Below are positions 6,180-12,093 of a stretch of DNA of 12,093 nucleotides, piece by piece (the first letter of the stretch is position 1; each line of letters opens with the position of its first letter). Both the position numbers and the translations under genes were made by a program. The notes beneath the pieces are model-generated. The model saw only the letters and a program-made list of their open reading frames with translations, ran no database searches and had not been told where the DNA came from. Location of the stretch: positions 1-12,093 of the forward strand of contig JAGLCH010000124.1 in assembly GCA_023146355.1 (NCBI GenBank), read 5' to 3'. Origin of the DNA: Bacteriovoracaceae bacterium. GTDB taxonomy: Bacteria > Bdellovibrionota > Bacteriovoracia > Bacteriovoracales > Bacteriovoracaceae.

Positions 6180-7319
6180 TTAAGGATTTTTCCAATCTTT
6201 TGGGTACCTCTGAGAGGTTGATTCGCCAAACTTTTGTTTGAGTTTTGAAAGACCTTCCCGCTTAAATTCTGGATGTCCATCTTTGAGAGTTCGCCCGTTA
6301 AAAATGGCCTCAGATCTAAGTCGTCTACCGATAGTTCTTTCCATTTGCTTACCTAAAAGCAAAATTCGATCGATATCGTATCCGTGCTCAATTCCCATCT
6401 CATCAAACTGGACCAAAGTATCCTCAAGAGTGATGAGACCAACATAACGTGGATCGGTATAGTAATAGTCGCCAGTTCCCCTCACAGGACAATCGTCCAA
6501 GAAATTTGCTGGTTGCCCTCCGATCCCTCCTAAGGTGGCCTCAAAGTTAATGATTCCGGCCTGGAGAGCGGCCAACACTGATGCAGACGCTAGCCTTTTA
6601 GTCTCGTGAAAATGAGCTATATGAATTTTAGGATCTGGCATCTGATCAAGTACCATTGAAAAGTACTTATATACGTCAGGAGCTGATGCCGATCCGTCAT
6701 GATCGGCGTGCTCTATAGTCCCTGCACCAATATCTAGCCAACGCTTAGAAAATTCAATGGCATCTTCAAGTTTAGTGGCGCCACCAATCGGGCATCCCCA
6801 AATAGTGCTTACTGTTCCACACATGGTCATTCCATGATCTGCGGCCTTTTTTATACAGCGTTCCGCTTCAGACCAATAGGCAGGAAGAGTGGTTCCAGAA
6901 TTAGCAAAGTGATGCTCCTCTTCTGTAGATACCATCATTAAAAGACGATCAGGCCCATATCCCTCTTTGCAGAGCTCAATGGCACGATCAACTCCCTTTT
7001 CGCGAATAGTAATTGCAGTAAACTTAATATCACGGGGGTTAATTCCCTGCTTTTCACACTTCTTTTTAAAGCGTTCACCTTTAAAGTGCTTAAGGATTTC
7101 TTCGCTATCGCGAAATTGGGGCATAAGGTAGGGATTACCGAGATTAGTCAGCTCGATGTGGCGACAACCAGCGAAGATTAGCTCCTCTGCGTAGTAAATC
7201 TTAGCGGCAGTTGAGATGAATTTTTCTTCATGCTGAAAGCCATCTCTAATGGTGATATCACCAACCGTTACCTTTTTGGGCATTCGCGGAAAGAGTGACC
7301 AGTAATCATATTTAGACAT
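6180..7319 (-). CDS. HMG-CoA-lyase-like DRE-TIM metallolyase family protein, catalytic Cys absent
   Basis: A 379-residue cytoplasmic protein of the HMGL/pyruvate-carboxyltransferase superfamily, whose TIM-barrel enzymes make or break C-C bonds next to a metal-bound enolate. The barrel starts with GDITIRDGFQHEE (20-32), where R25 and D26 match the catalytic Arg and metal-binding Asp. STIWGCPIGG (171-180) corresponds to the lyases' central glycine loop. HFHET (236-240) gives the metal-binding His pair H236/H238. GGIGGQP (264-270) aligns with the lyase loop GGLGGCP, but the catalytic cysteine is Q269 here, so true HMG-CoA lyase activity is doubtful. The protein is about 80 residues longer than a typical HMG-CoA lyase, including a basic C-terminal tail (about 320-379). 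It has a GGGGAT ribosome binding site and its own promoter. I saw no terminator between it and rex, so read-through into the hydrogenase operon is possible. Substrate unknown. Confidence 0.8.
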   Translation of the reverse strand: MSKYDYWSLFPRMPKKVTVGDITIRDGFQHEEKFISTAAKIYYAEELIFAGCRHIELTNLGNPYLMPQFRDSEEILKHFKGERFKKKCEKQGINPRDIKFTAITIREKGVDRAIELCKEGYGPDRLLMMVSTEEEHHFANSGTTLPAYWSEAERCIKKAADHGMTMCGTVSTIWGCPIGGATKLEDAIEFSKRWLDIGAGTIEHADHDGSASAPDVYKYFSMVLDQMPDPKIHIAHFHETKRLASASVLAALQAGIINFEATLGGIGGQPANFLDDCPVRGTGDYYYTDPRYVGLITLEDTLVQFDEMGIEHGYDIDRILLLGKQMERTIGRRLRSEAIFNGRTLKDGHPEFKREGLSKLKQKFGESTSQRYPKDWKNP

Positions 7320-7347
7320 TTAATCCCCAGTTAAAATTATTCTCGGG

Positions 7348-7376
7348 AGTCTACAAATAAAGAGATGAAGGGTCAA
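7348..7376 (-). promoter_or_regulatory. Sigma70-like promoter of the DRE-TIM lyase gene
   Basis: On the minus strand TTGACC (7376-7371, 5 of 6 matches to the -35) is followed by a 17-nt spacer and TAGACT (7353-7348, 4 of 6 matches to the -10). It lies in the 59-bp gap after the receiver-TPR gene. Transcription would start about 20-25 nt before the lyase ATG. It marks the lyase gene as its own unit, although no terminator separates it from the upstream gene. Confidence 0.6.
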
Positions 7377-7378
7377 GT

Positions 7379-8710
7379 TTAGCCTAGAGTACCCGCAGCA
7401 TATGACTTAACTAAGTCCTCAATATTCTTGAGTTCAGGAAACCGTATCACTCCATCCTGATAGACCTCAGTAATAAATTCAGGGCCGCGACCAATTTTGA
7501 TACTGGCCTTAATGGCAATATCATAGACTCGAAAGCTGAAATTTTTATTTTTTAGTAGATTGAGTGCTAGAAGCAGCGCTTTCGGATAATCTTTCTTTCT
7601 AAATATTATGTCGAGCTCTAGAATGTATGCATCAGCAGTCTTATGCCCCTCTTCATTGATCAACTTATACAAAAGAGAGTCTGCACGATCAATTTCCCCC
7701 AATTTTATCAAAGACTCAACTACACTGAGGCATATTCGTGGAAATTTTATACAGTAGCGAGATGCATGTCTCAGACATAGGCAGGCAAGTTTCAAATTGT
7801 CTCCCTCTTCAATCAGTTGCCTAGCACCAATGGCAAGACCAGCAGAGAGAAACTTCTCCATTGATTCATCAAAAGCAATTTCTTTAGAGAGTTCGCAATA
7901 GTACACAATATCAGCATAGGATTTTGTGGCGACTGCAAGACGGATAAACTGATCAATTCTTCTGGGATTAATGGGATAATTCTTTAAGATGCGACGAGCA
8001 TAGCCTAGTGCCTCTTTAAATCTTTTTAATTCAAACTTAATTTCAAAAAGAGCAATTAAACTTTTAAAATGATCTCCCTCAAAACTGAGCGCCTGATCAA
8101 ATGATTTAATGGCATCAGGAATATTTTCGAGCTTTCGATCTATGACACCGAGGTAATAGTGCCCAGAAGATTTTTTAGAATCTGTTTCAATGGCAAGTGA
8201 GAGCTTCTCTCTGGCACCACTAAAGTCTTCCTCAAATAGAAGCCTCTTCCCTTCTTCGATTAATTTCGTATAAGGGGGAACATCAACTTTTTCTTTAAAT
8301 GCAACAAGCAACTTTTCCATTACTTGTGCTTGATTAAACGGCTTGGCCACCATGAAGTCGACTTCATACTCTGCAACCTCCGAGACTGAAATGAGCGAAT
8401 TGTAATTTGAAATAACAACAAAGGCAGCATCTAAGCGATTAGGGCGGACTGTAAGGTGTTTCCCCACAAATTCAAGACCATTATGTGTACCGTCATGATC
8501 AACAGAAAATACAATATTAGGGCAATGCTGATCAATGATCGGCCCCATTTCATGGTACTTATTGGCAATATGAATATTTTTACCCAGCACACCTACCTCT
8601 GTAAGTGCCTTGCGAATTGAGATTTTAGCAGAAGAGTTAGGCTCAAAAAGCGCAATAGACATCTTGGCAAAGTAATCCTTGAATCGAATATCAATTTGTT
8701 GAGCTCCCAT
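7379..8710 (-). CDS. Degenerate receiver-domain protein with TPR repeats
   Basis: A 443-residue soluble protein with no catalytic or DNA-binding output. Residues about 17-138 look like a response-regulator receiver: hydrophobic strand MSIALFEPN (17-25), IVFSVDHDG (66-74), VVIS (98-101) and the conserved VAKPF (121-125, K123). The usual acidic pair is only E23, and the phospho-acceptor strand is off register: D71 or D73 could serve, but spacing to GLE is one residue short. Phosphorylation is therefore uncertain. From about 147 onward it is all helical, with clear TPR units near 147-250 (FSGAREKLSLAIETD, HYYLGVIDRKLENIPDAIKS, RFKEALGYARRIL) and weaker repeats to 430. This suggests a protein-binding scaffold. 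Its ATG overlaps the previous stop codon (TAATG), so translation is coupled to that small protein. Confidence 0.75.
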   Translation of the reverse strand: MGAQQIDIRFKDYFAKMSIALFEPNSSAKISIRKALTEVGVLGKNIHIANKYHEMGPIIDQHCPNIVFSVDHDGTHNGLEFVGKHLTVRPNRLDAAFVVISNYNSLISVSEVAEYEVDFMVAKPFNQAQVMEKLLVAFKEKVDVPPYTKLIEEGKRLLFEEDFSGAREKLSLAIETDSKKSSGHYYLGVIDRKLENIPDAIKSFDQALSFEGDHFKSLIALFEIKFELKRFKEALGYARRILKNYPINPRRIDQFIRLAVATKSYADIVYYCELSKEIAFDESMEKFLSAGLAIGARQLIEEGDNLKLACLCLRHASRYCIKFPRICLSVVESLIKLGEIDRADSLLYKLINEEGHKTADAYILELDIIFRKKDYPKALLLALNLLKNKNFSFRVYDIAIKASIKIGRGPEFITEVYQDGVIRFPELKNIEDLVKSYAAGTLG

Positions 8711-9162
8711 TACGCCTTACACCTCTGTAAAATTGAATCTAATACGCATTGTCTCTTTTCATATTTTTCAATTACTGCTTTATAGGAGGCATCATCAAAA
8801 GATTCGAGTGCCACAACAATGTCCATGAACTTGGATTTTTCCTGCGAGGGAATAACTTCGGCCACTTTACCTTTTAAAATAGCAACTCCAGGAAGCTGCG
8901 CTAAGATGGCCTTATTGTAATTTTTCTGAGTATCGATCTCGGGAATAATATAAACTTCAAGTAAGTGCCCTTCAGAACAACTCTTCTTGGGAATCTGCAA
9001 TGAAATAGTTCCTGAACCAAAAGTAACAAGCTTAACAAGTTCAGGAATGAGGAGCTCAGTTTCTGTGGTTAAATTATAAAAGACAAACTTATGCTTTAAA
9101 TTTTTAAATTGTTCCCGATCGATTAAATCAGCAAGAGCATTCTTTTCCATAGTAAGTTCCAT
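8710..9162 (-). CDS. Hypothetical protein, possibly PilZ-like
   Basis: A 150-residue cytoplasmic protein that I do not firmly recognise. No signal peptide or membrane segment is seen. The middle is strand-rich, with alternating hydrophobic residues (GTISLQIPKK at 51-60, LLEVYIIPE at 67-75, AILKGKVAEVIP at 94-105, DIVVALESFDDASY at 114-127), and it ends in a charged helix (KAVIEKYEKRQCVLDSILQR). This barrel-then-helix layout recalls PilZ domains, but the cyclic-di-GMP motifs RxxxR and [D/N]xSxxG are not evident, so nucleotide binding is not supported. An in-frame ATG at 9150 has the better-spaced GGAA site, so the true protein may be four residues shorter. It lies 33 bp after adenosine deaminase and overlaps the receiver-TPR gene by one base. 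The coupling suggests it works with that protein. Confidence 0.65.
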   Translation of the reverse strand: MELTMEKNALADLIDREQFKNLKHKFVFYNLTTETELLIPELVKLVTFGSGTISLQIPKKSCSEGHLLEVYIIPEIDTQKNYNKAILAQLPGVAILKGKVAEVIPSQEKSKFMDIVVALESFDDASYKAVIEKYEKRQCVLDSILQRCKA

Positions 9163-9195
9163 TCTCTTTTGAAGTTTTTTAAGGCCTTCAGTTAT

Positions 9196-10413
9196 CTACT
9201 TCACTCCATGTTTTGCAGCAATTTTGTCATAGTAGGTCATGGCCTGTCGGGTATACTTCCGCTTTTCAGCATAAGTTTCGTGGTAGAAACTGCGCTTAAA
9301 TCCATAGGCAATAATATTTTTAAGTGCCTTAGCATTGATATCAAAGTTATTTACCGCGAGATCAATTTCTTTTGAAACAGTTGTATTTGAAATTAAGCGA
9401 TTATCAGTACAGAAAGTAGTGGAAAGTCTTCTATCGAGCATCTTTTTAAATGAGTGCTGCTTAATATCAGTTAACATTGAATTCGTCTGAAGGTTACTTG
9501 TAAGACAAACCTCAATAGTAATACGTCTATCTGCGATGTATCCTGAAATCCCTTCGATGTAAGCATCTTTATCTTCGATATCAGGATCAGTAACTTTATC
9601 TCGATCAAACAAATAGTATCCATGGCCTATGCGATCAGTGTGAAGATCTTTAATCGCCTGAAAAATACTCTCGGCGCCATACGCCTCACCTGCGTGAACT
9701 GTTTTTTGCATAAAGTTGCGATGAACAAAGCTATAGGCCTCTGCAAAATGTCCCGCGGGATATCCGGCCTCTTGCCCTGCGAGATCAAAACCAACAATTG
9801 GAATCCCAGTTTTATCACGTATCGCAACAACACCCTTTGCAAGCTCTAGAGCACCAAGTTTAATTACTTCCATCGGCTTGCAGTACTTATGAACGCCATA
9901 TAGATCTGTATAATAAGGAGAGAAGCTTGATCTACCAAACATTCTCATTGCACAAGCAATAATCCCGTAATGGAAAGGTGGCTCGTCCCCATTTTTTATT
10001 TCGTCTCGATTATTAAATTCATCCTGAGCATGTTTAAGCCCCTTATTAACGGCCTCGAATACACGCTCCATTGTTAGGTCTTTTCCATCCATGTGAAGCT
10101 GAGGAGCAAATCGAATCTCGCAATAACGAACACCTTCTCTTTGATTATCTTGAGCAAGTTCGTATGAACAGCGCTCTAGATTCTCTAGGTCACGCAAAAC
10201 AGCACAAGTATACATAAAGCCATGCAAGTAGTCTGGAAGGCCATCATAGTGATCCTTAAAAACCTTTTCTCTGAGCCCTTCAACGGTATAAGAAGGCATA
10301 TCAACTTTATTCGTTTTAGCTAAATCAATCAGTGTTTCAAGTCTAAGCGACCCGTCTAGGTGTAGATGAAGATCAGTCTTTGGGATCTCAGCGATAAATT
10401 CTTTGGAATACAT
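9196..10413 (-). CDS. add: Adenosine deaminase family protein
   Basis: Predicted to hydrolyse adenosine (or deoxyadenosine) to inosine plus ammonia in purine salvage; 405 residues, cytoplasmic. Zinc ligands H16 and H18 are in PKTDLHLHLDGS (11-22). GFDLAGQE (208-215) is the substrate loop. HAGE (240-243) gives a zinc His and the catalytic Glu E243. The catalytic His H264 is in RIGHG. The zinc Asp is D337 in CTDNRLIS. The second residue of the usual DD pair is Asn (N338), a variant I recall from other bacterial adenosine deaminases. About 50 residues longer than the E. coli enzyme, with extra sequence at 135-180 and 268-292. It has an AGAGGAA ribosome binding site and is first in a likely three-gene unit. 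A related aminohydrolase with another purine substrate cannot be excluded. Confidence 0.9.
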   Translation of the reverse strand: MYSKEFIAEIPKTDLHLHLDGSLRLETLIDLAKTNKVDMPSYTVEGLREKVFKDHYDGLPDYLHGFMYTCAVLRDLENLERCSYELAQDNQREGVRYCEIRFAPQLHMDGKDLTMERVFEAVNKGLKHAQDEFNNRDEIKNGDEPPFHYGIIACAMRMFGRSSFSPYYTDLYGVHKYCKPMEVIKLGALELAKGVVAIRDKTGIPIVGFDLAGQEAGYPAGHFAEAYSFVHRNFMQKTVHAGEAYGAESIFQAIKDLHTDRIGHGYYLFDRDKVTDPDIEDKDAYIEGISGYIADRRITIEVCLTSNLQTNSMLTDIKQHSFKKMLDRRLSTTFCTDNRLISNTTVSKEIDLAVNNFDINAKALKNIIAYGFKRSFYHETYAEKRKYTRQAMTYYDKIAAKHGVK

Positions 10414-10436
10414 TAGTTCCTCTCTTTGATTTTTTA

Positions 10437-10483
10437 TATTTAAAGAAGTTTACCCCAGTTTTTTTTACTTTGCTATTTAAAGA
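10437..10483. repeat. Short direct repeat TATTTAAAGA in the divergent intergenic region
   Basis: The 10-mer TATTTAAAGA occurs at 10437-10446 and 10474-10483, 37 bp apart, between the adenosine deaminase gene and the plus-strand secreted gene. It is AT-rich and may be chance, or part of the minus-strand promoter region. I could not fix a convincing -35/-10 pair for adenosine deaminase here. Confidence 0.35.
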
Positions 10484-10514
10484 GGCCATACCCTACACAA
10501 GCACTTTACTTTGC
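10464..10514. repeat. Short direct repeat TTTACTTTGC in the divergent intergenic region
   Basis: The 10-mer TTTACTTTGC occurs at 10464-10473 and 10505-10514, 41 bp apart (about four helical turns). The second copy overlaps the likely -35 of the plus-strand gene. It could be a paired regulator site or chance. Confidence 0.4.
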
Positions 10515-10538
10515 ATTATTGCTGTATTTCGCTAAACT
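10511..10538 (+). promoter_or_regulatory. Possible promoter giving a leaderless transcript of the secreted protein gene
   Basis: TTGCAT (10511-10516) and TAAACT (10533-10538) are separated by 16 nt. Transcription would begin about at the ATG at 10545. That fits the absence of any Shine-Dalgarno sequence in the bases before the ATG. Both hexamers are imperfect, so this is tentative. Confidence 0.35.
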
Positions 10539-10544
10539 AATACG

Positions 10545-11135
10545 ATGATAAAACTAATGATCCTTTTGTTACTTTTTTGTACAACCTACACCTATGGTGA
10601 ACTAGGTTATGGAATTGTGATTCAAAAAAAACTTCCAAGAGGCCTTGATAGTTTTATTGCAAGCTATTACGGCATCACTCCAAAAATTGGAGAGAAGCTC
10701 ATTATACCATTCAGTCGCACAAACCACTGTACTGCCACTGTTGAATCATTCAAGGGTGGCCATCTTCAAGGAAAACTAATTGATTGCGAGTTCGATCATG
10801 TTAAAGAGGGCCAGAGACTTCTTTTAGGCCGAAAGAAAGTTGTTAAAAAAACAGTGAAAAAACTTAAAGGCCCACCTATACCAAGACAAATGGTGGGGGC
10901 AGGTCCTCTTTATCTCATAAGCGGAGATCTTGGAACTTCCACTGGCATCGTTTCCATTGATAAAAGCAATAAGTCACCACCAGGAACAAAGTACACCACA
11001 GAGAGCATCATGGGTGCTGAGTGCGAGGTTGTTTTAATCGAAAACCTTGGGTCCACCGGAACAATAGATTCTGCAAACTGTTCATTTGAGCGAGATTTTT
11101 ATTCAGGTCAAAAGTTCTATCCACTTAAGGATTAG
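10545..11135 (+). CDS. Secreted protein with a duplicated two-cysteine domain, function unknown
   Basis: A 196-residue protein, not matched to a named family. It begins with a signal peptide (hydrophobic residues about 3-12, likely cleaved near YTYG|E), so it is probably periplasmic or secreted. The rest is two similar units joined by a very basic linker (about 95-112, GRKKVVKKTVKKLKGPP). Unit A (about 21-94) contains C62 and C81; unit B (about 119-193) contains C160 and C179. Both pairs are exactly 19 residues apart. Each unit ends alike (GKLIDCEF..VKEGQRLLL versus GTIDSANCSF..YSGQKFYPL), suggesting an internal duplication with one disulfide per unit. It is the only plus-strand gene, divergent from adenosine deaminase. 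Its end overlaps the protease gene tail-to-tail by 11 bp. No ribosome binding site is seen before the ATG at 10545; a later in-frame ATG at codon 5 also lacks one. Confidence 0.8.
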   Translation: MIKLMILLLLFCTTYTYGELGYGIVIQKKLPRGLDSFIASYYGITPKIGEKLIIPFSRTNHCTATVESFKGGHLQGKLIDCEFDHVKEGQRLLLGRKKVVKKTVKKLKGPPIPRQMVGAGPLYLISGDLGTSTGIVSIDKSNKSPPGTKYTTESIMGAECEVVLIENLGSTGTIDSANCSFERDFYSGQKFYPLKD

Positions 11136-12093
11136 TTTGAACGACACCAAGGCCCACCGGAGTAGTAATAAAGTTAATGGCCTCACCGGCACTAATCACA
11201 CTTTCTGTTGTTGTCATTCCACTTAGGGAGGCCAACTTCGTTCCCGTGTTCATCAGTACTTCTTGAATATTTGAAGGTGTATAGTCCGGATTTTCGGCCA
11301 TTAAAAGTGCTGCTAATCCGGCCACATGAGGTGATGCCATTGAAGTTCCAGAATAAGATGCGTAGGTGTCATTATATAAAGTAATTCCTGTAAGTTCTAT
11401 CTCTGAAAATGCCACTCCAAAATAATCAGTTACAGAAGCATTCGTATTTAGCTTGGCACCAATTGAGCAGTTATTACTACCGGCACACCTAGAGAGATCT
11501 CCCTTTAAATATCCCGTCCCACTTCCCGTGTAATGATCTACGACTTGATCGGGATCAGAAAAATTTATTGTGGCGCTATTGTTTCTGCCAATTGTTAAAT
11601 AAGATGTACTATCAAGATCCATTTGTAATTTGTAATCGAAATAACCGGAGTCATGGGTACTTAAAAGATTACCAAAGTTTTTTTGAAGCTCCCCAGAAAG
11701 ACCACTGGGATATCCTCCTCCATCACAAAATGAAGATGGGATTACAAATAAAACTGGTGATCCTATTGAACAAGCTCCAAGTTCACTGATCTCCCATTTA
11801 CCTGCTGGGTTCCATCCAGCAGAAAGATCATCGATATAAATAAGAGATGAGGTTCCGTGAGTAGTGCTATAAATATTTGTTCCTGGCGCTGCTAGTTCTA
11901 CTTTTGTAACTCCATAGTTAGAAAAGTCTGCAAGTTGAAATTTTTGATCAACAGCAGTAACACAAACCATGCCGTTTCCTTTTATATTGCAGGGGACAAT
12001 ATTGACCTCATCATTATTAGAAGTTTCATTACCAGCAGCGCTTGAGATGAAAACATCATTATTAACTGCAGTTTCCATTGCATTTTGGTATGC
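11125..12093 (-). CDS. Subtilisin-like serine protease (S8 family) with a large domain inserted before the catalytic Ser (C-terminal part)
   Basis: The open frame runs off the window edge; 322 residues are visible, beginning AYQNAMETAV. The N-terminal part with the catalytic Asp and His, and any signal peptide, lies outside. FISSAAGNE contains the oxyanion-hole Asn (visible residue 22). AAPGTNIYSTTHG (about 68-80) is the conserved loop that normally comes just before the active serine. SGTSMASPHVAG (about 248-259) carries the catalytic Ser (visible residue 251). Between these last two blocks, where simple subtilases have only about ten residues, there are roughly 160. That insert starts IYIDDLSAGWN, is strand-rich and has four cysteines; it resembles MAM/immune-inhibitor-like jelly-roll domains. 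After the Ser block only about 65 residues remain, so there is no long C-terminal extension. Probably exported and degradative, as inferred from the family. Confidence 0.9.
   Translation of the reverse strand, partial: AYQNAMETAVNNDVFISSAAGNETSNNDEVNIVPCNIKGNGMVCVTAVDQKFQLADFSNYGVTKVELAAPGTNIYSTTHGTSSLIYIDDLSAGWNPAGKWEISELGACSIGSPVLFVIPSSFCDGGGYPSGLSGELQKNFGNLLSTHDSGYFDYKLQMDLDSTSYLTIGRNNSATINFSDPDQVVDHYTGSGTGYLKGDLSRCAGSNNCSIGAKLNTNASVTDYFGVAFSEIELTGITLYNDTYASYSGTSMASPHVAGLAALLMAENPDYTPSNIQEVLMNTGTKLASLSGMTTTESVISAGEAINFITTPVGLGVVQTNP

Noticed and set aside
9169..9375. Plus-strand frame over the 3' end of adenosine deaminase with a hydrophobic stretch
   Set aside because: No start signal, it covers a well-conserved gene on the other strand, and the hydrophobicity follows from the complementary codon pattern.
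1..12093. CRISPR array, tRNA/rRNA, insertion sequence, integrase, attachment site or toxin-antitoxin pair
   Set aside because: I looked for regularly spaced repeats, transposase motifs, terminal inverted repeats and small paired genes and saw none. Almost the whole window is explained by ordinary coding sequence.

Overview
This AT-rich window is densely coded and carries no RNA genes, insertion sequences or CRISPR arrays that I can see. It holds eleven genes: nine complete and two cut by the window edges. All but one are on the minus strand. Several genes have a Gram-negative flavour: a small periplasmic Cys-rich protein, a membrane sensor next to an OmpR-type regulator, a receiver-TPR protein and a secreted subtilase. 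Together with the AT-rich composition this suggests a deltaproteobacterium-like lineage, perhaps Bdellovibrionota/Bacteriovoracales. That assignment is an impression, not a demonstration. The hydrogenase implies that the organism can live at least part-time without oxygen.

Layout in minus-strand transcription order, from high to low coordinates. (a) At the right edge is the C-terminal part of a secreted subtilisin-like protease, with a large extra domain inserted just before the catalytic serine. It converges on, and overlaps by 11 bp, a small secreted plus-strand protein built from a duplicated disulfide-containing unit. (b) Divergent from that secreted gene is a likely operon: adenosine deaminase, a small unrecognised protein (possibly PilZ-like), and a degenerate receiver-TPR protein. 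(c) Next, with its own good sigma70-like promoter, is an HMG-CoA-lyase-like DRE-TIM enzyme that lacks the usual catalytic cysteine. (d) The centrepiece is a four-gene operon rex-hydC-hydB-hydA. It encodes the NADH/NAD+-sensing repressor Rex and a trimeric, putatively electron-bifurcating [FeFe] hydrogenase, and it ends in a clear intrinsic terminator. (e) At the left edge is a Cys-rich periplasmic protein, an OmpR-family response regulator and the start of a membrane sensor (probably its histidine kinase), packed as one operon.

How the centrepiece should work: HydA carries the H-cluster. HydB and HydC form the NADH/FMN diaphorase half, so the complex couples NADH plus reduced ferredoxin to H2. 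Rex binds DNA when NADH is low. Upstream of rex I find two Rex-box-like inverted repeats. One lies exactly in the -35/-10 spacer of a plausible promoter and the other covers the predicted transcription start. The simplest reading is that Rex represses its own operon and releases it when NADH accumulates, switching on H2 formation as a redox valve. The hydEFG maturation genes are not in this window.

The longest non-coding stretches are about 156 bp (1178-1333) and 131 bp (10414-10544). Both are described in the feature list.
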